DNA of 41,108 bases from Bacteroidota bacterium. Its GTDB lineage: Bacteria; Bacteroidota; Bacteroidia; Cytophagales; Cyclobacteriaceae. This document shows, piece by piece, positions 18,401 through 26,780 of this stretch. The stretch lies in the NCBI GenBank assembly GCA_022571715.1, contig JACZXH010000030.1, positions 1-41,108 of the forward strand, in the 5' to 3' direction. The position numbers and the translations under genes are program-made. Position 1 is the first letter of the stretch. Each line of letters starts with the position of its first letter. Under the pieces are notes generated by a model. That model worked only from the letters and a program-made list of their open reading frames with translations, searched no databases and was not told the DNA's origin.

Positions 18401-18747
18401 GCTTCGACCGATATTTTTTTACCAATATCCACTTTGGTGATTCCAAGTTCCTTTTCTACCTGAAGTTCAACAGGCAGGCCATGAGCGTCCCAGCCACCTT
18501 TTCGCTTAACCTGAAAACCTTTTTGTGTCTTATAACGGCAGAATATATCTTTAACGGTACGTGAAATTACGTGATGAATGCCCGGTGTGCCATTTGCCGA
18601 CGGAGGCCCTTCGTAAAAAGTAAATGTAACAGCTCCTTCTCTTTCCGTTACTGATTTTTCATAAATTCCATTATCTTTCCAATAAGATAAAATCTCATTA
18701 CTAATATCAGCATAGTTAATGTTTTTATATTCCCTGAATTTTCCCAT
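15445..18747 (-). CDS. ileS: Isoleucyl-tRNA synthetase, type 2 (eukaryote-like), GxHH variant
   Basis: The 1100-residue class Ia synthetase charges tRNA-Ile. Residues 56-59 read G-I-H-H, in the context NGTPGIHHVISRTVKD, where the canonical signature is HxGH; the first and third positions are exchanged. I checked the codons at 18582-18571. The second signature is KMSKRLGN near residue 650. The editing (CP1) domain lies between them and WWGTP-like tRNA/aminoacyl motifs (SRSRFWGTPLPIW) near residue 500. Length and KMSKR place it with type 2 IleRS, which are intrinsically less sensitive to mupirocin. It lies 39 bases after the RND exporter gene and overlaps lspA by four bases. Confidence 0.96.
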   Translation of the reverse strand: MGKFREYKNINYADISNEILSYWKDNGIYEKSVTEREGAVTFTFYEGPPSANGTPGIHHVISRTVKDIFCRYKTQKGFQVKRKGGWDAHGLPVELQVEKELGITKVDIGKKISVEAYNRKCREAVMKYKELWEDLTLKMGYWIDLDDPYITFDRNYIETLWFLLKKLFDRGLLYKGYSIQPYSPAAGTGLSTHELNQPGSYRDVKDTSIAAQFKISNTENDYFLAWTTTPWTLPANSILAVNKSIDYVKVMTFNAYTFKPVNVILARDLLHTYFNPKADGLQIDAYKEGDKLIPYEVVEEMKGVDLLGIDYEQLMPYVPLPKPAFTVVHADFVSTADGTGIVHIAKTFGSDDFRVSNQYNIPGIMVKDEEGNEVPIVDKQGRFVKEITDFAGMYVKNYEGKDESDSSYKSTDTLIAIKLKEENKAFKVEKYIHSYPHCWRTDKPILYYPLDSWFIKTTAVKDKLVALNKTINWQPTSTGTGRFGNWLENLEDWNLSRSRFWGTPLPIWVSADKIELKCIGSFAELHEEVSAAIDAGFMEKPLDENFDPHRPFVDDIFLVSDSGKKMFREPDLVDVWFDSGSMPYAQWHYPFENKDIFDQTYPADFIAEGVDQTRGWFFTLHTIAGMLFDSISFKNVIANGLVLDKNGNKMSKRLGNAADPFVILEKYGADATRWYMISNTNPWENMKFDEQGIVDVQRRFFGTLHNTYSFFALYANLDNYAGEEVELRAFTESDRWITSRLNSLIKKVDQAFDTYDPTKAARQISRFVNDDLSNWYVRLNRKRFWKGTYNLDKKAAYYTLYHCLITVAKLGAPIAPFYMDRMYLDLNEVTGTEPHKSVHLSNFPVVTENLIDIDLEERMKLAQKTSSLVHSIRKKHKIKVRQPLTKILMPVLDKEQEELVGKVSDLIKAETNTKEIQFVDDTSGILVKRIKPNFRKLGRKYGSRMKDISAAIAKFGSDDINKIEKEGNYTLELNDSPVTITLEDVEISFKDIPGWSMASDGNVTVALDITITDELREEGLARDVVNRLQNMRKESGLDVQDKITITLENSKELIISAIRNYKDYICLETQATEINITDQLTGGQDVDIDKFSLKIKIEVR

Positions 18748-18786
18748 GGAAACACCTCTTTTCAGATTCCCCTGTTGGTTTTAAAA

Positions 18787-21201
18787 TTAATCAAGCATAG
18801 ATGCTTTATTGTTAGCCTTAATTTGTTCTACATCTATTTCCTCGTCATCTTCTTCTTTGTAAAAATCATCCATTTGCTCGATAAAAGGATGCATATTTTT
18901 CTTTCGTTTTCCATCATCAAATGCAAGGAGCAAGGCAGGTAAAAGAATAAGGTTTGTCAGCAAGCTTATAAGCAACGTCGTGGATGTGAGAAAGCCCAGT
19001 GCCACGGTTCCGCCGAATTCAGAAAATGTGAAAATTATAAAACCCGCAAACAGAACTACCGAAGTGTATATCATGCTTGGCCCGATTTCTCTAAGTGCTT
19101 TGCTTACCGCAACAGGTACAATAAAATTATTACTGAACAATTCCTGTCGGTATTTGGCCAGAAAGTGAATGGCATAATCTACCGAGATACCAAATGCAAT
19201 ACTGAAAACAATTGCCGTACTTGGTTTAAGAGGTATCCCTGCAAATCCCATTATTCCCGCGGTAATAACTAACGGAATAATATTGGGTATGAGAGATATA
19301 ATAATCATTCGAAGATTTGCAAACAGCATCCCCATAATGATGGCTATGATAAAAAATGCCAGCACAAAACTGAACTTGAGATTCGAAATAAGAAAATTAT
19401 TTCCTTTGATAAACAACAGTGTCGTGCCTGTAATTGTGGCTTTCATTCTCGTGTCCTTAAATAACTCCTCCTTTTTAGGCACAATCACATTTTTGATCAA
19501 AGAATCCATCCGGTCTGATCCGATGTCAGCTACTTTAAGACTAATACGCATGATTTGGCTGGTGGAATCAACGAATGCACTAAGAAATGAGGATTCATCT
19601 CCTTCTTTGTTAAAGTATCTGAAGATAAAATCTTTGTCACGCTTATTGGGTAGCGAATACCTGTCCGGATTATTATTATAAAAGGCCTGCCTCATCGCCT
19701 TGATGAAGCTTACTACAGAAATGGGCTTCGAAATATATTTTTGATCCTGAAGAAACTGTTCAAATTCATCTATCACTTGCAGGTTATTCAGGTTTTGAAC
19801 TCCTTTAGGCCTCCCGGTATCAATAAAGATTTCAAGGGGCATTATTCCTGAAAAATTATATTCAAAAAAATGCAAATCTTTCTTTATCTGGCTCTCTTCC
19901 GGAATATCGTCAACCATAAACGCAATTGCTTTTACACGGTAGAGCCCGACCAGCGCAAGAACTATCACAACACCTGTCACAAAAAATATGGGATATTTAT
20001 ATCTGGGCACGAGTTGATCAAGTCCGGTCAGGAGTTTATCCAGCGGTTTAAAACGCAGGTGTTTCAAATGCTTCCATGAGGGTGGAGGCAAGTATGAGAA
20101 TACGCTTGGCAGAAGTATGATGCTTACTACGAACGTGGCCATGATATTTATGGATGCCACGATACCAAATTCCTTCAGAATGGACACATCCGTAAATCCT
20201 AATACCCCGAACCCTACCGCTGTGGTGGCATTTGTTATCAGAGTAACTACTCCAATCTTTTGTATCACCTTTCTGATTGCCCTTTCTTTATCTTTATGCA
20301 GACTATATTCCTGGTGGTATTTGTTGAACAAATAAATGCTGTTGGGTATCCCGATAATCACAATTATCGAAGGAATTACACCTGTAAGCAGTGTAATCTT
20401 ATACTGCATCAATACAATGGTGCCTAAAACCCAGATAACAATTATGCCAATAATAAGTAACGGAAAAATTACAGCAATTTTTGAACGGAAGAACAAAAGC
20501 ATGATCAACCCGGTGATCAACACTGAAAACAGCACAAACATCTGCATCTCCTTTTTTACTTTTACTACTATCACCGCCCGCACAAAAGGTAGCCCTACAT
20601 AATGTATGTCTATTCCGGTAGATTCGGTAAACAGTTTTCCCAGCATATGGATATCATCAATCAAATGAATCCTTTTTTTGCTGTTTGCATATTCGATGTC
20701 AATTCCTGCCAGGATCATTATTGCGCCGTTTTCGGAGTTTATGATCTGCCCGCTGTAAAATTTCTGATCAAGGGCAAACGCCAGCAGGCTGTCCAGTTCT
20801 TTCTGGTTTTCAGGTATCTCGGGAAAGATGGGTATAAGGTTGAACTTCTTCGCTTTTGTGTCCTTCATCATTTTCTTCATGGAAGGCAGCGAAATCACTT
20901 CCGTAATTCCCTCAAGTGTAGCGATTTCATCGCTCAGGTATTTGAATTTTCTGAAATTATCGACCTGATAAACAGCGCTGTCTTTAATGGCCAGGGCAAC
21001 CATATTTCCATCTTCACCAAACTGTTCCTTGAAAGCCTCAAACACAATCATGTCAGGGTCATCTTTTGGCACAACTTTCGCAAAGTTATAGCTCATAGTA
21101 ACCTGTGCCCCTTTATAGGCCATAAACACCGTAATCAATCCCAAAATAATCAGTAATGGTAGCCTGAATTTTATGATTATATGTGATAGTTTATCCCACA
21201 T
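18787..21201 (-). CDS. RND-superfamily (MMPL-type) transporter
   Basis: The protein has about 804 residues with the MMPL/Patched-like layout: a first helix near residues 12-35, an exported loop of ~190 residues, five helices, a second single helix, another exported loop and five closing helices (12 in all). Its lack of a long tripartite AcrB-style porter domain places it with MMPL/hydrophobe exporters rather than drug AcrB pumps. Substrates may be lipids or hopanoids but cannot be named. I prefer the ATG at 21201 (MWDKLSH). The longer reading begins at a TTG at 21228 and would place the -7 box TACCTTTG (21223-21216) inside the coding region. The C-terminus is acidic. It is the first of a likely minus-strand run RND-ileS-lspA. 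Confidence 0.85.
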   Translation of the reverse strand: MWDKLSHIIIKFRLPLLIILGLITVFMAYKGAQVTMSYNFAKVVPKDDPDMIVFEAFKEQFGEDGNMVALAIKDSAVYQVDNFRKFKYLSDEIATLEGITEVISLPSMKKMMKDTKAKKFNLIPIFPEIPENQKELDSLLAFALDQKFYSGQIINSENGAIMILAGIDIEYANSKKRIHLIDDIHMLGKLFTESTGIDIHYVGLPFVRAVIVVKVKKEMQMFVLFSVLITGLIMLLFFRSKIAVIFPLLIIGIIVIWVLGTIVLMQYKITLLTGVIPSIIVIIGIPNSIYLFNKYHQEYSLHKDKERAIRKVIQKIGVVTLITNATTAVGFGVLGFTDVSILKEFGIVASINIMATFVVSIILLPSVFSYLPPPSWKHLKHLRFKPLDKLLTGLDQLVPRYKYPIFFVTGVVIVLALVGLYRVKAIAFMVDDIPEESQIKKDLHFFEYNFSGIMPLEIFIDTGRPKGVQNLNNLQVIDEFEQFLQDQKYISKPISVVSFIKAMRQAFYNNNPDRYSLPNKRDKDFIFRYFNKEGDESSFLSAFVDSTSQIMRISLKVADIGSDRMDSLIKNVIVPKKEELFKDTRMKATITGTTLLFIKGNNFLISNLKFSFVLAFFIIAIIMGMLFANLRMIIISLIPNIIPLVITAGIMGFAGIPLKPSTAIVFSIAFGISVDYAIHFLAKYRQELFSNNFIVPVAVSKALREIGPSMIYTSVVLFAGFIIFTFSEFGGTVALGFLTSTTLLISLLTNLILLPALLLAFDDGKRKKNMHPFIEQMDDFYKEEDDEEIDVEQIKANNKASMLD

Positions 21202-21215
21202 TTTGAAAACAGGCA

Positions 21216-21223
21216 CAAAGGTA
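21216..21223 (-). promoter_or_regulatory. -7 box of the RND transporter gene
   Basis: On the minus strand TACCTTTG matches TAnnTTTG exactly and lies 14 bases before the ATG at 21201. It would give a leader of fewer than ten bases. No clear -33 element was found. Confidence 0.45.
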
Positions 21224-21264
21224 ATCAATTGTATTTATTTAAGTGTAACGATCAGGAGTATAAC

Positions 21265-22590
21265 TCATCTATGGCCTGACAATGAGATCCCTTTTATCTT
21301 TCTGAAAGTTGAAATGGCATATGAATCAGTCATTCCAGATATATAATCAATGCAACGACGTAAAATCATGTAAGTAGAATTATTTTCATATTCATCGGAT
21401 TTAAGATCGTCAGGAATAAGCCTCCATATTGTCTGCAACCTGTGGGATTTGGGACCAGATTTCAATTCCGAATACATGGCATCCGAAAAGGTTTCCATCA
21501 TACCGGTCAGCACTTCATAACCTGCCGCTTCAATTTCGAGCACCACCCGCGATCTGTATAGTCTAGCAACTGATAAATCAATAATTTTACCTAATACCTT
21601 TTTAGAAGGGATAAGCCCGATCAGTGGGCTGTCAAATTTTCCGCTTAATATTTCCGGTTCGTTTTCGAGAAAAGTGGCGGCAGCCTGCAACACCAGTTTA
21701 TTTATCGCCATTGCCCGTAGTAAACCAATTCGTTGTTGCCTTGTCGGGATCTTTTTATATTTTTTAAAATTAAAATCATCCAAGATAATTTCTTTTAATA
21801 ACGATGTAATAGTTTCTTCATCTACAAAACCAAGTGTGCAACCATCTTCCAGGTCAATAATATGATAACAAATATCATCTGCAGCTTCTACAAGAAATGC
21901 TAATGGATGTCTGCACCAAGACTGATTCTTTACATTCGTTTGGATAAGGCCGAGGGTATCAGCCATTTCAGCAAACCGTTTTTTTTCACTTTGAAAATAT
22001 CCGTATTTTTTTTGACTTACCCGGTTTTCTTTTGATTGAACACCCGTAGAGCTACACGGATATTTGCTGAATGCCCCGAGTACCGGATAGGAAAGTTGCA
22101 GTGATTTAGAGATGAGAAGGCGATACCCCTGTGCATTACCTTCAAAGCTTATCAGATCCTCCCATTCATCTTTTGTCATGTGAGCTTCATATTTTTGACC
22201 TCCCTGACTTCTGAAATACTCAGAAATGGCATTTTCGCCTGCATGTCCGAAAGGTGGATTGCCCAGATCATGTGCCAGGGAGCCAGCTGCTACAATTGAT
22301 CCAAAATCATACGAAGAATGGTCTTTCAAGTAAGGATATCTGTTAATAATTTCATCGCCAACAATCCGGCCCAACGACCGACCTACGCTTGATACTTCCA
22401 GGCTGTGGGTAAGGCGGGTATGTACAAAGTCATCTTCAGGCAACGGAAACACCTGCGTTTTATCCTGCAGCTTCCGGAACGGGTGCGAAAAAACAATTCG
22501 ATCGAAATCCTGTTCAAAAAACGATCGACTTTCTGTATTATCAGTCATTTTCGATCTTACGGGGGCTAACAATTGATTCCAGTCCATCAT
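21265..22590 (-). CDS. dgt: Deoxyguanosinetriphosphate triphosphohydrolase (dGTPase)
   Basis: An HD-domain enzyme that hydrolyses dGTP to deoxyguanosine and triphosphate, helping balance dNTP pools. The metal-binding HD residues are visible as RLTHSLEVS (near residue 62), AAGSLAHDLGNPPFGHAGE (near 105) and CYHIIDLEDG (near 240). The start FEQDFDRIVFSHPFRKLQDKTQV is diagnostic of the Dgt family. I chose the first of two consecutive ATGs at 22590, which gives MMDWNQLL as in related proteins; an ATG at 22614 adds eight residues. About 440 residues is normal for the type. The upstream 22591-22841 spacer shows nothing I can name. Confidence 0.93.
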   Translation of the reverse strand: MMDWNQLLAPVRSKMTDNTESRSFFEQDFDRIVFSHPFRKLQDKTQVFPLPEDDFVHTRLTHSLEVSSVGRSLGRIVGDEIINRYPYLKDHSSYDFGSIVAAGSLAHDLGNPPFGHAGENAISEYFRSQGGQKYEAHMTKDEWEDLISFEGNAQGYRLLISKSLQLSYPVLGAFSKYPCSSTGVQSKENRVSQKKYGYFQSEKKRFAEMADTLGLIQTNVKNQSWCRHPLAFLVEAADDICYHIIDLEDGCTLGFVDEETITSLLKEIILDDFNFKKYKKIPTRQQRIGLLRAMAINKLVLQAAATFLENEPEILSGKFDSPLIGLIPSKKVLGKIIDLSVARLYRSRVVLEIEAAGYEVLTGMMETFSDAMYSELKSGPKSHRLQTIWRLIPDDLKSDEYENNSTYMILRRCIDYISGMTDSYAISTFRKIKGISLSGHR

Positions 22591-22841
22591 AATGTTATAA
22601 CAGGTGAGGTTCATGATCCGGAACAGGTCTGCTGTAAGTGATTAATATGTCGGCCAATATCTAGTGTTTTTAAAAACCAAAACCCACATTTCTTATCATA
22701 TTTTCGAGATACCTGATATGTGCCATCTCATAATCGCGTGAAGTCACACTTTAATAAGTACCCATATCCTCTTACTTAAATGCTCGCTCTCAATGGCAAT
22801 ACAATGACTATTGACTTCTCCTTTATGATAACTCCAACTGA

Positions 22842-24386
22842 TTATAGCTTTCGAAGCAAATTAACAATTGATACAGATTCTCTCAATGTTTCTTTTACAT
22901 TTTCCACTGGCACCCGTTGTTGTTTCATACTGTCACGATCACGAATGGTCACTTTTCCATCTGAAAGTGTTTGGTGATCGATGGTAACGCAGTAAGGCGT
23001 TCCTATAGCATCTTGCCGGCGATACCTTCGTCCAATGGCATCCTTCTCATCATACTGGCAGTTAAACTCAAACTTTAGATTATGCATGATCTCCCGAGCC
23101 ATTTCAGGCAAACCGTCTTTCCGTACCAGCGGAAGTACAGCCACTTTGTAAGGGGCCAATGCGGGGGGTAAGCCTAATACTACCCGCTGACTTCCGTCTT
23201 CAAGGGTTTCTTCGGAATAGGTACTTGCCAGCAATGCAAGAAACATCCGGTCCAGGCCAATGGAAGTTTCGACTACATAGGGGATATATGATTTGTTTTC
23301 CTTTGGATCGAAAAACTGTAGCTTTTTCCCCGAATACTGTTCATGTGCTTTCAAGTCAAAATCAGTTCTGGAGTGAATGCCTTCAAGTTCTTTAAATCCC
23401 ATTGGAAATTCAAACTCTATATCAGTAGCGGCATTGGCATAATGTGCAAGATTTAGGTGATCATGAAAACGATATTTTTCTTTTGGAATGCCAAGTGCCA
23501 AGTGCCATCGCATTCGTTTTTCTTTCCATTTTTCATACCATTCCAGTTCTTCACCAGGTTTCACGAAATACTGCATTTCCATTTGTTCAAATTCTTTCAT
23601 CCGGAAAATAAACTGCCTGGCAATAATCTCATTCCGGAATGCTTTTCCGATTTGGGCAATGCCAAAAGGGATTTTCATTCGGCCTGATTTTTGAACATTC
23701 AGAAAATTTACAAAGATGCCCTGGGCTGTTTCTGGCCTCAGGTAAATCTCATCGGCGCCTTCGGAGAGCGAGCCCATCCGGGTGTTGAACATCAGGTTGA
23801 ATTGCCGCACATCAGTCCAGTTTTTTGATCCGGAAATTGGATCGACAATCCCCAATTCGGTGATAAGATCTTTAAGATCAGTCAGATTGCCTGAATCAAG
23901 GGCATTTTTTAGTCTTTCGTTTATTCCATTGATCTTTTCAAGATACTTTTTTACCCTTGTATGAGTAGATTTGAATTTTTTTTCATCAAAATCATCGCCA
24001 AATCGTTTGGCAGCTTTGCTTACATCTTTATTGATCTTAGCTTCAATTTTAGCGATGTGATCTTCTATAAGTGTATCGGCACGATATCTTATTTTTGAAT
24101 CTTTGTTATCAATAAGTGGGTCGATAAATGCGTCCACATGACCGGATGCTTTCCAGGTAGTCGGGTGCATAAAAATGGCGGCATCAATACCTACAATGTT
24201 TTCGTGCATCTGAACCATCGCTTTCCACCAGTATGATTTGATGTTATTTTTCAACTCTACGCCGTTCTGTCCATAATCGTAGACTGCTCCTAATCCATCA
24301 TAAATTTCACTTGAGGGGAAAATAAACCCATATTCTTTGGCGTGTGATACTATGTTTTTCAGTTGCACGTCATTTTTCTTTTCCAT
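22842..24386 (-). CDS. glyQS: Glycyl-tRNA synthetase, single-chain alpha2 type
   Basis: The class II enzyme charges tRNA-Gly. It is the eukaryote/archaea/Bacteroidota form (a homodimer), not the alpha2beta2 form. Motifs include GLGAVYDYGQNGVELKNNI at the N-terminus, motif 2 with LRPETAQGIFVNF (near 215) and FRNEI, and the C-terminal anticodon-binding domain starting APYKVAVLPLV and ending with VTIRDRDSMKQ. I use the ATG at 24386 (514 residues, MEKKNDV). The longer reading starts with GTG at 24422 and would run straight through the inverted repeat at 24392-24429. The gene stands alone behind a ~400-base upstream region. Confidence 0.95.
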   Translation of the reverse strand: MEKKNDVQLKNIVSHAKEYGFIFPSSEIYDGLGAVYDYGQNGVELKNNIKSYWWKAMVQMHENIVGIDAAIFMHPTTWKASGHVDAFIDPLIDNKDSKIRYRADTLIEDHIAKIEAKINKDVSKAAKRFGDDFDEKKFKSTHTRVKKYLEKINGINERLKNALDSGNLTDLKDLITELGIVDPISGSKNWTDVRQFNLMFNTRMGSLSEGADEIYLRPETAQGIFVNFLNVQKSGRMKIPFGIAQIGKAFRNEIIARQFIFRMKEFEQMEMQYFVKPGEELEWYEKWKEKRMRWHLALGIPKEKYRFHDHLNLAHYANAATDIEFEFPMGFKELEGIHSRTDFDLKAHEQYSGKKLQFFDPKENKSYIPYVVETSIGLDRMFLALLASTYSEETLEDGSQRVVLGLPPALAPYKVAVLPLVRKDGLPEMAREIMHNLKFEFNCQYDEKDAIGRRYRRQDAIGTPYCVTIDHQTLSDGKVTIRDRDSMKQQRVPVENVKETLRESVSIVNLLRKL

Positions 24387-24391
24387 GGCTA

Positions 24392-24429
24392 CAAAACTAT
24401 GCAAAGTTCGAAACTTTGCCACAGTTTTG
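24392..24429 (-). promoter_or_regulatory. Near-perfect hairpin immediately before glyQS
   Basis: The core GCAAAGTT (24401-24408) and AACTTTGC (24412-24419) is a perfect inverted repeat around CGA. It extends outward to CAAAACTA (24392-24399) and CAGTTTTG (24422-24429). As minus-strand RNA this gives about 17 pairs, counting one G-U, with a single bulged G and a 3-base loop. The base of the stem is five bases from the glyQS ATG. The inner arm also contains TAGTTTTG (24399-24392), an exact TAnnTTTG box. It may be an operator, an RNA element hiding the start region, or both. No T-run follows, so a terminator is unlikely. Confidence 0.6.
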
Positions 24430-24785
24430 CATGAAGCAGATATAAACCAGAATTTTCATTTTACTTCGTTGAGAATGCCTGAATTTGTTGTGTGTCAGGT
24501 ACCCTGGTTTCCACAGAATTTTGGCTCACAATCATTGTAAGGTATATTAGTATCTATATATGAGGAATTGCCTGAGGTATAGTTTGTAGTATATTTATAG
24601 TGGCAGCTCTTGGATTAAGACCCAGCGCGCCCTTATCCGCTACGGAGAGATGTAGGCAATTTCAAACTTCAAAAAGCAGTGATAATTCGTATTAGATATG
24701 TCCTTTGTTGTGAATTCCGGTTAATTGTTGTAAAAGTCAGAATATTTTTATTGCTACAAGGATTCATGCCGAATCTTAATACTTG
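24430..24785. other. Intergenic region upstream of glyQS
   Basis: This 356-base stretch between the antiporter stop and the glyQS hairpin contains no coding region I can support. It holds one copy of a dispersed repeat core (24457-24477, listed separately) and a short G+C-rich patch around 24625-24655 that stands out from the A+T-rich surroundings but shows no clear fold or homology to my eye. I looked for a T-box-like leader before glyQS and could not identify its conserved elements. Confidence 0.4.
24457..24477 (-). repeat. Copy of dispersed repeat core
   Basis: On the minus strand this reads CATTCTCAACGAAGTAAAAT plus G, closely matching the core at 36160-36182 and, less well, 27731-27753. 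See the findings for the comparison. Confidence 0.45.
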
Positions 24786-26711
24786 CTATTGTGCCGTAAA
24801 TCGAAGTGAAATATTTTCAAGACCCTCTTTCGATCCCACAACGGTGATATAATCTCCTAAACGCAATCGCGTATATCCGTGAGAAATCAGCTGATGTCCA
24901 CCGCGGTAAACCGATAAAATAATCAGGTCGGAAGGCAGACGAAGGTCACGAAGTGCAATACCGTGCAAGTTTGGATTTTGTACTTCAATATCTATGGTAT
25001 CCTGGTCGGGATCCATACCCAGCAACAACGATGCAGCCTGGGGCGACCGAACAAAGTGGTCCATAAGGCTAACCATTGCCGTTGTCGGATCAACGATCAA
25101 CGCTCCTAACTGATGAAATTTGTCAAAATTGTCTCGGTTATTGAGCCTTACAACCATATCGCGGGTACCGATATGCTCATACACAAGTTCACAAATATGG
25201 TAATTTTCATCGTCGGTCAGCATACATACGATGGCTTCGACAAGTCGCGTATCCAGGTCCTCTAGGGTTTTAAGCGTAATTTCGTTTACTTTTTTAACTA
25301 CTAGGTCAGGATAATCACTTTTTTTAATACCTTTTTGAAATGTAACAATTTTAACCTTCCAATCGTTATCCAGTAACTGCCTTGCCAGGGCTATTGACTG
25401 ACTTTCCAAACCGAAAATTATGACGTCGTGCATACCATCAAAAGAGGGTGTAGATGATTTACGGTGTCCTTCGCCAACGATATTAATTGCCCATTTAAAA
25501 AATGGCGGGCCTACCACTTGGCTAATTATAATCACCGAAACAATTAAAGTCGCAAATTCATCCCCGTTATCCGGAAATGAATATGCAACCATGGTAGCAA
25601 GACCAAGACTAACACCTGCTTGTGTCAGGTACGGCATCCAGCTTGCTTTATTAAACTTGATCGGATCACCTGCAATCAGTCCTCCTAGGGTTGAACCAAT
25701 GATGAGCGACAGCATTCTTACGGCAAACAATACAAGAGCAACATCAAGAATATCGATTAGTATATCCAATGAAAGAGTAGCACCAGCAAGGGTAAAAAAC
25801 GCTACATATACGTAAGGGCCTGCATCGTTGATAATCTTTATAAATTCAGCCCTATACCGGGAATAATTTACAACCACGAAACTACCTATAATACAAATAA
25901 GTAATGCTTCAAGACTGATTGCTGTACCAAAAAAGTCCTCTGTATATAGTTGGATATAAGAAGTCATCCGGTATATTAAAAATCCTGATAAAAGGATGAA
26001 AATTGTTTTGTAGTTGAGGCTCCACCTTCGTGCCAGTATAAACTGGAGAACCTTGCCAAGTACTAGTCCCATGGCGAAAGACAAGGATATTTCAAATAAT
26101 AGAATAAACAAAAATTTTAGCGTAAATGCGTTCCCGTTTATAAGTGCGAGTGAAATAGACAAATTGATAGCGAATAGGATGATGACTACGAAATCCTTCA
26201 CCACAGTCACGCCAAGAATTGTCTGTGTAAAAGGTCCTTTTGCCCTCATTTCATTTACAAGTGCTATGGCGGATGCAGGCGAACTGGCTATGAATATGGT
26301 AGCTGCGAGCAGAGAATATGCTATTTTAGCATTTACAGGCAGTTCGCGCATAAACGGAATATAATCTGCGGAAAAATATACAGCTAATACGCTAATCAGA
26401 AAAACGGCCAAAATCTGGCAAATAGTAATCCATTTTATGCTGTTAAACCTGTTTCGAAGTTCCTTGATATAGAGCTCACTACTTGCAGCGAATGCAATGA
26501 ACGCAAGTGATATCTCATTAATAAAAAATAACTTTTCAGATGCATCAGCCTTAATTAAATCGAGAATATGCGGTCCACTCAGAATACCGATAAAAATCAA
26601 TCCCGTAATTAAAGGCCATTTAAACCGGGCAAGAAAACCGGCAAAGTACCTGGCGGCAACAGCAACAATAATAAAACCACCTAATAGTAATATGGTATTC
26701 CAATCGGGCAT
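24786..26711 (-). CDS. CPA2 cation/proton antiporter with TrkA-N and TrkA-C domains
   Basis: The 641-residue protein has an N-terminal Na+/H+ exchanger domain of about a dozen helices (residues ~5-400) and a cytosolic regulatory part. The Rossmann-type TrkA-N/RCK domain begins near residue 427 (HDVIIFGLESQSIALARQLL) and a TrkA-C domain occupies the last ~85 residues, ending VGSKEGLENISLRF. This is the architecture of KefB/KefC-like and YbaL-like K+ or Na+/H+ antiporters. The nucleotide-binding glycine motif is altered (GLESQS in place of GxGxxG), so NAD(H) binding is uncertain. It is divergent from the DUF547 gene with a 69-base spacer. The ion cannot be assigned from sequence. Confidence 0.88.
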   Translation of the reverse strand: MPDWNTILLLGGFIIVAVAARYFAGFLARFKWPLITGLIFIGILSGPHILDLIKADASEKLFFINEISLAFIAFAASSELYIKELRNRFNSIKWITICQILAVFLISVLAVYFSADYIPFMRELPVNAKIAYSLLAATIFIASSPASAIALVNEMRAKGPFTQTILGVTVVKDFVVIILFAINLSISLALINGNAFTLKFLFILLFEISLSFAMGLVLGKVLQFILARRWSLNYKTIFILLSGFLIYRMTSYIQLYTEDFFGTAISLEALLICIIGSFVVVNYSRYRAEFIKIINDAGPYVYVAFFTLAGATLSLDILIDILDVALVLFAVRMLSLIIGSTLGGLIAGDPIKFNKASWMPYLTQAGVSLGLATMVAYSFPDNGDEFATLIVSVIIISQVVGPPFFKWAINIVGEGHRKSSTPSFDGMHDVIIFGLESQSIALARQLLDNDWKVKIVTFQKGIKKSDYPDLVVKKVNEITLKTLEDLDTRLVEAIVCMLTDDENYHICELVYEHIGTRDMVVRLNNRDNFDKFHQLGALIVDPTTAMVSLMDHFVRSPQAASLLLGMDPDQDTIDIEVQNPNLHGIALRDLRLPSDLIILSVYRGGHQLISHGYTRLRLGDYITVVGSKEGLENISLRFTAQ

Positions 26712-26736
26712 TATAAAATCGTAATGACTACGGAAC

Positions 26737-26744
26737 TAAATTTG
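26737..26744 (+). promoter_or_regulatory. Candidate -7 box for the DUF547 gene
   Basis: TAAATTTG matches TAnnTTTG exactly and lies 36 bases before the ATG at 26781, within the divergent antiporter/DUF547 spacer. No good -33 element was found at the expected distance. Confidence 0.35.
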
Positions 26745-26780
26745 TCTGAAATTGGTAATCTCTTAAAATAGTGAAATTTT

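Noticed and set aside
24392-24429. Intrinsic terminator before glyQS
   Set aside because: No T-run follows on the minus strand and the stem ends five bases before the start codon, which is not a terminator position for an upstream gene 360 bases away.
24430-24785. A T-box or other known riboswitch before glyQS
   Set aside because: I could not find the conserved T-box bulge or an antiterminator/terminator pair, and T-boxes are not typical of this phylum.
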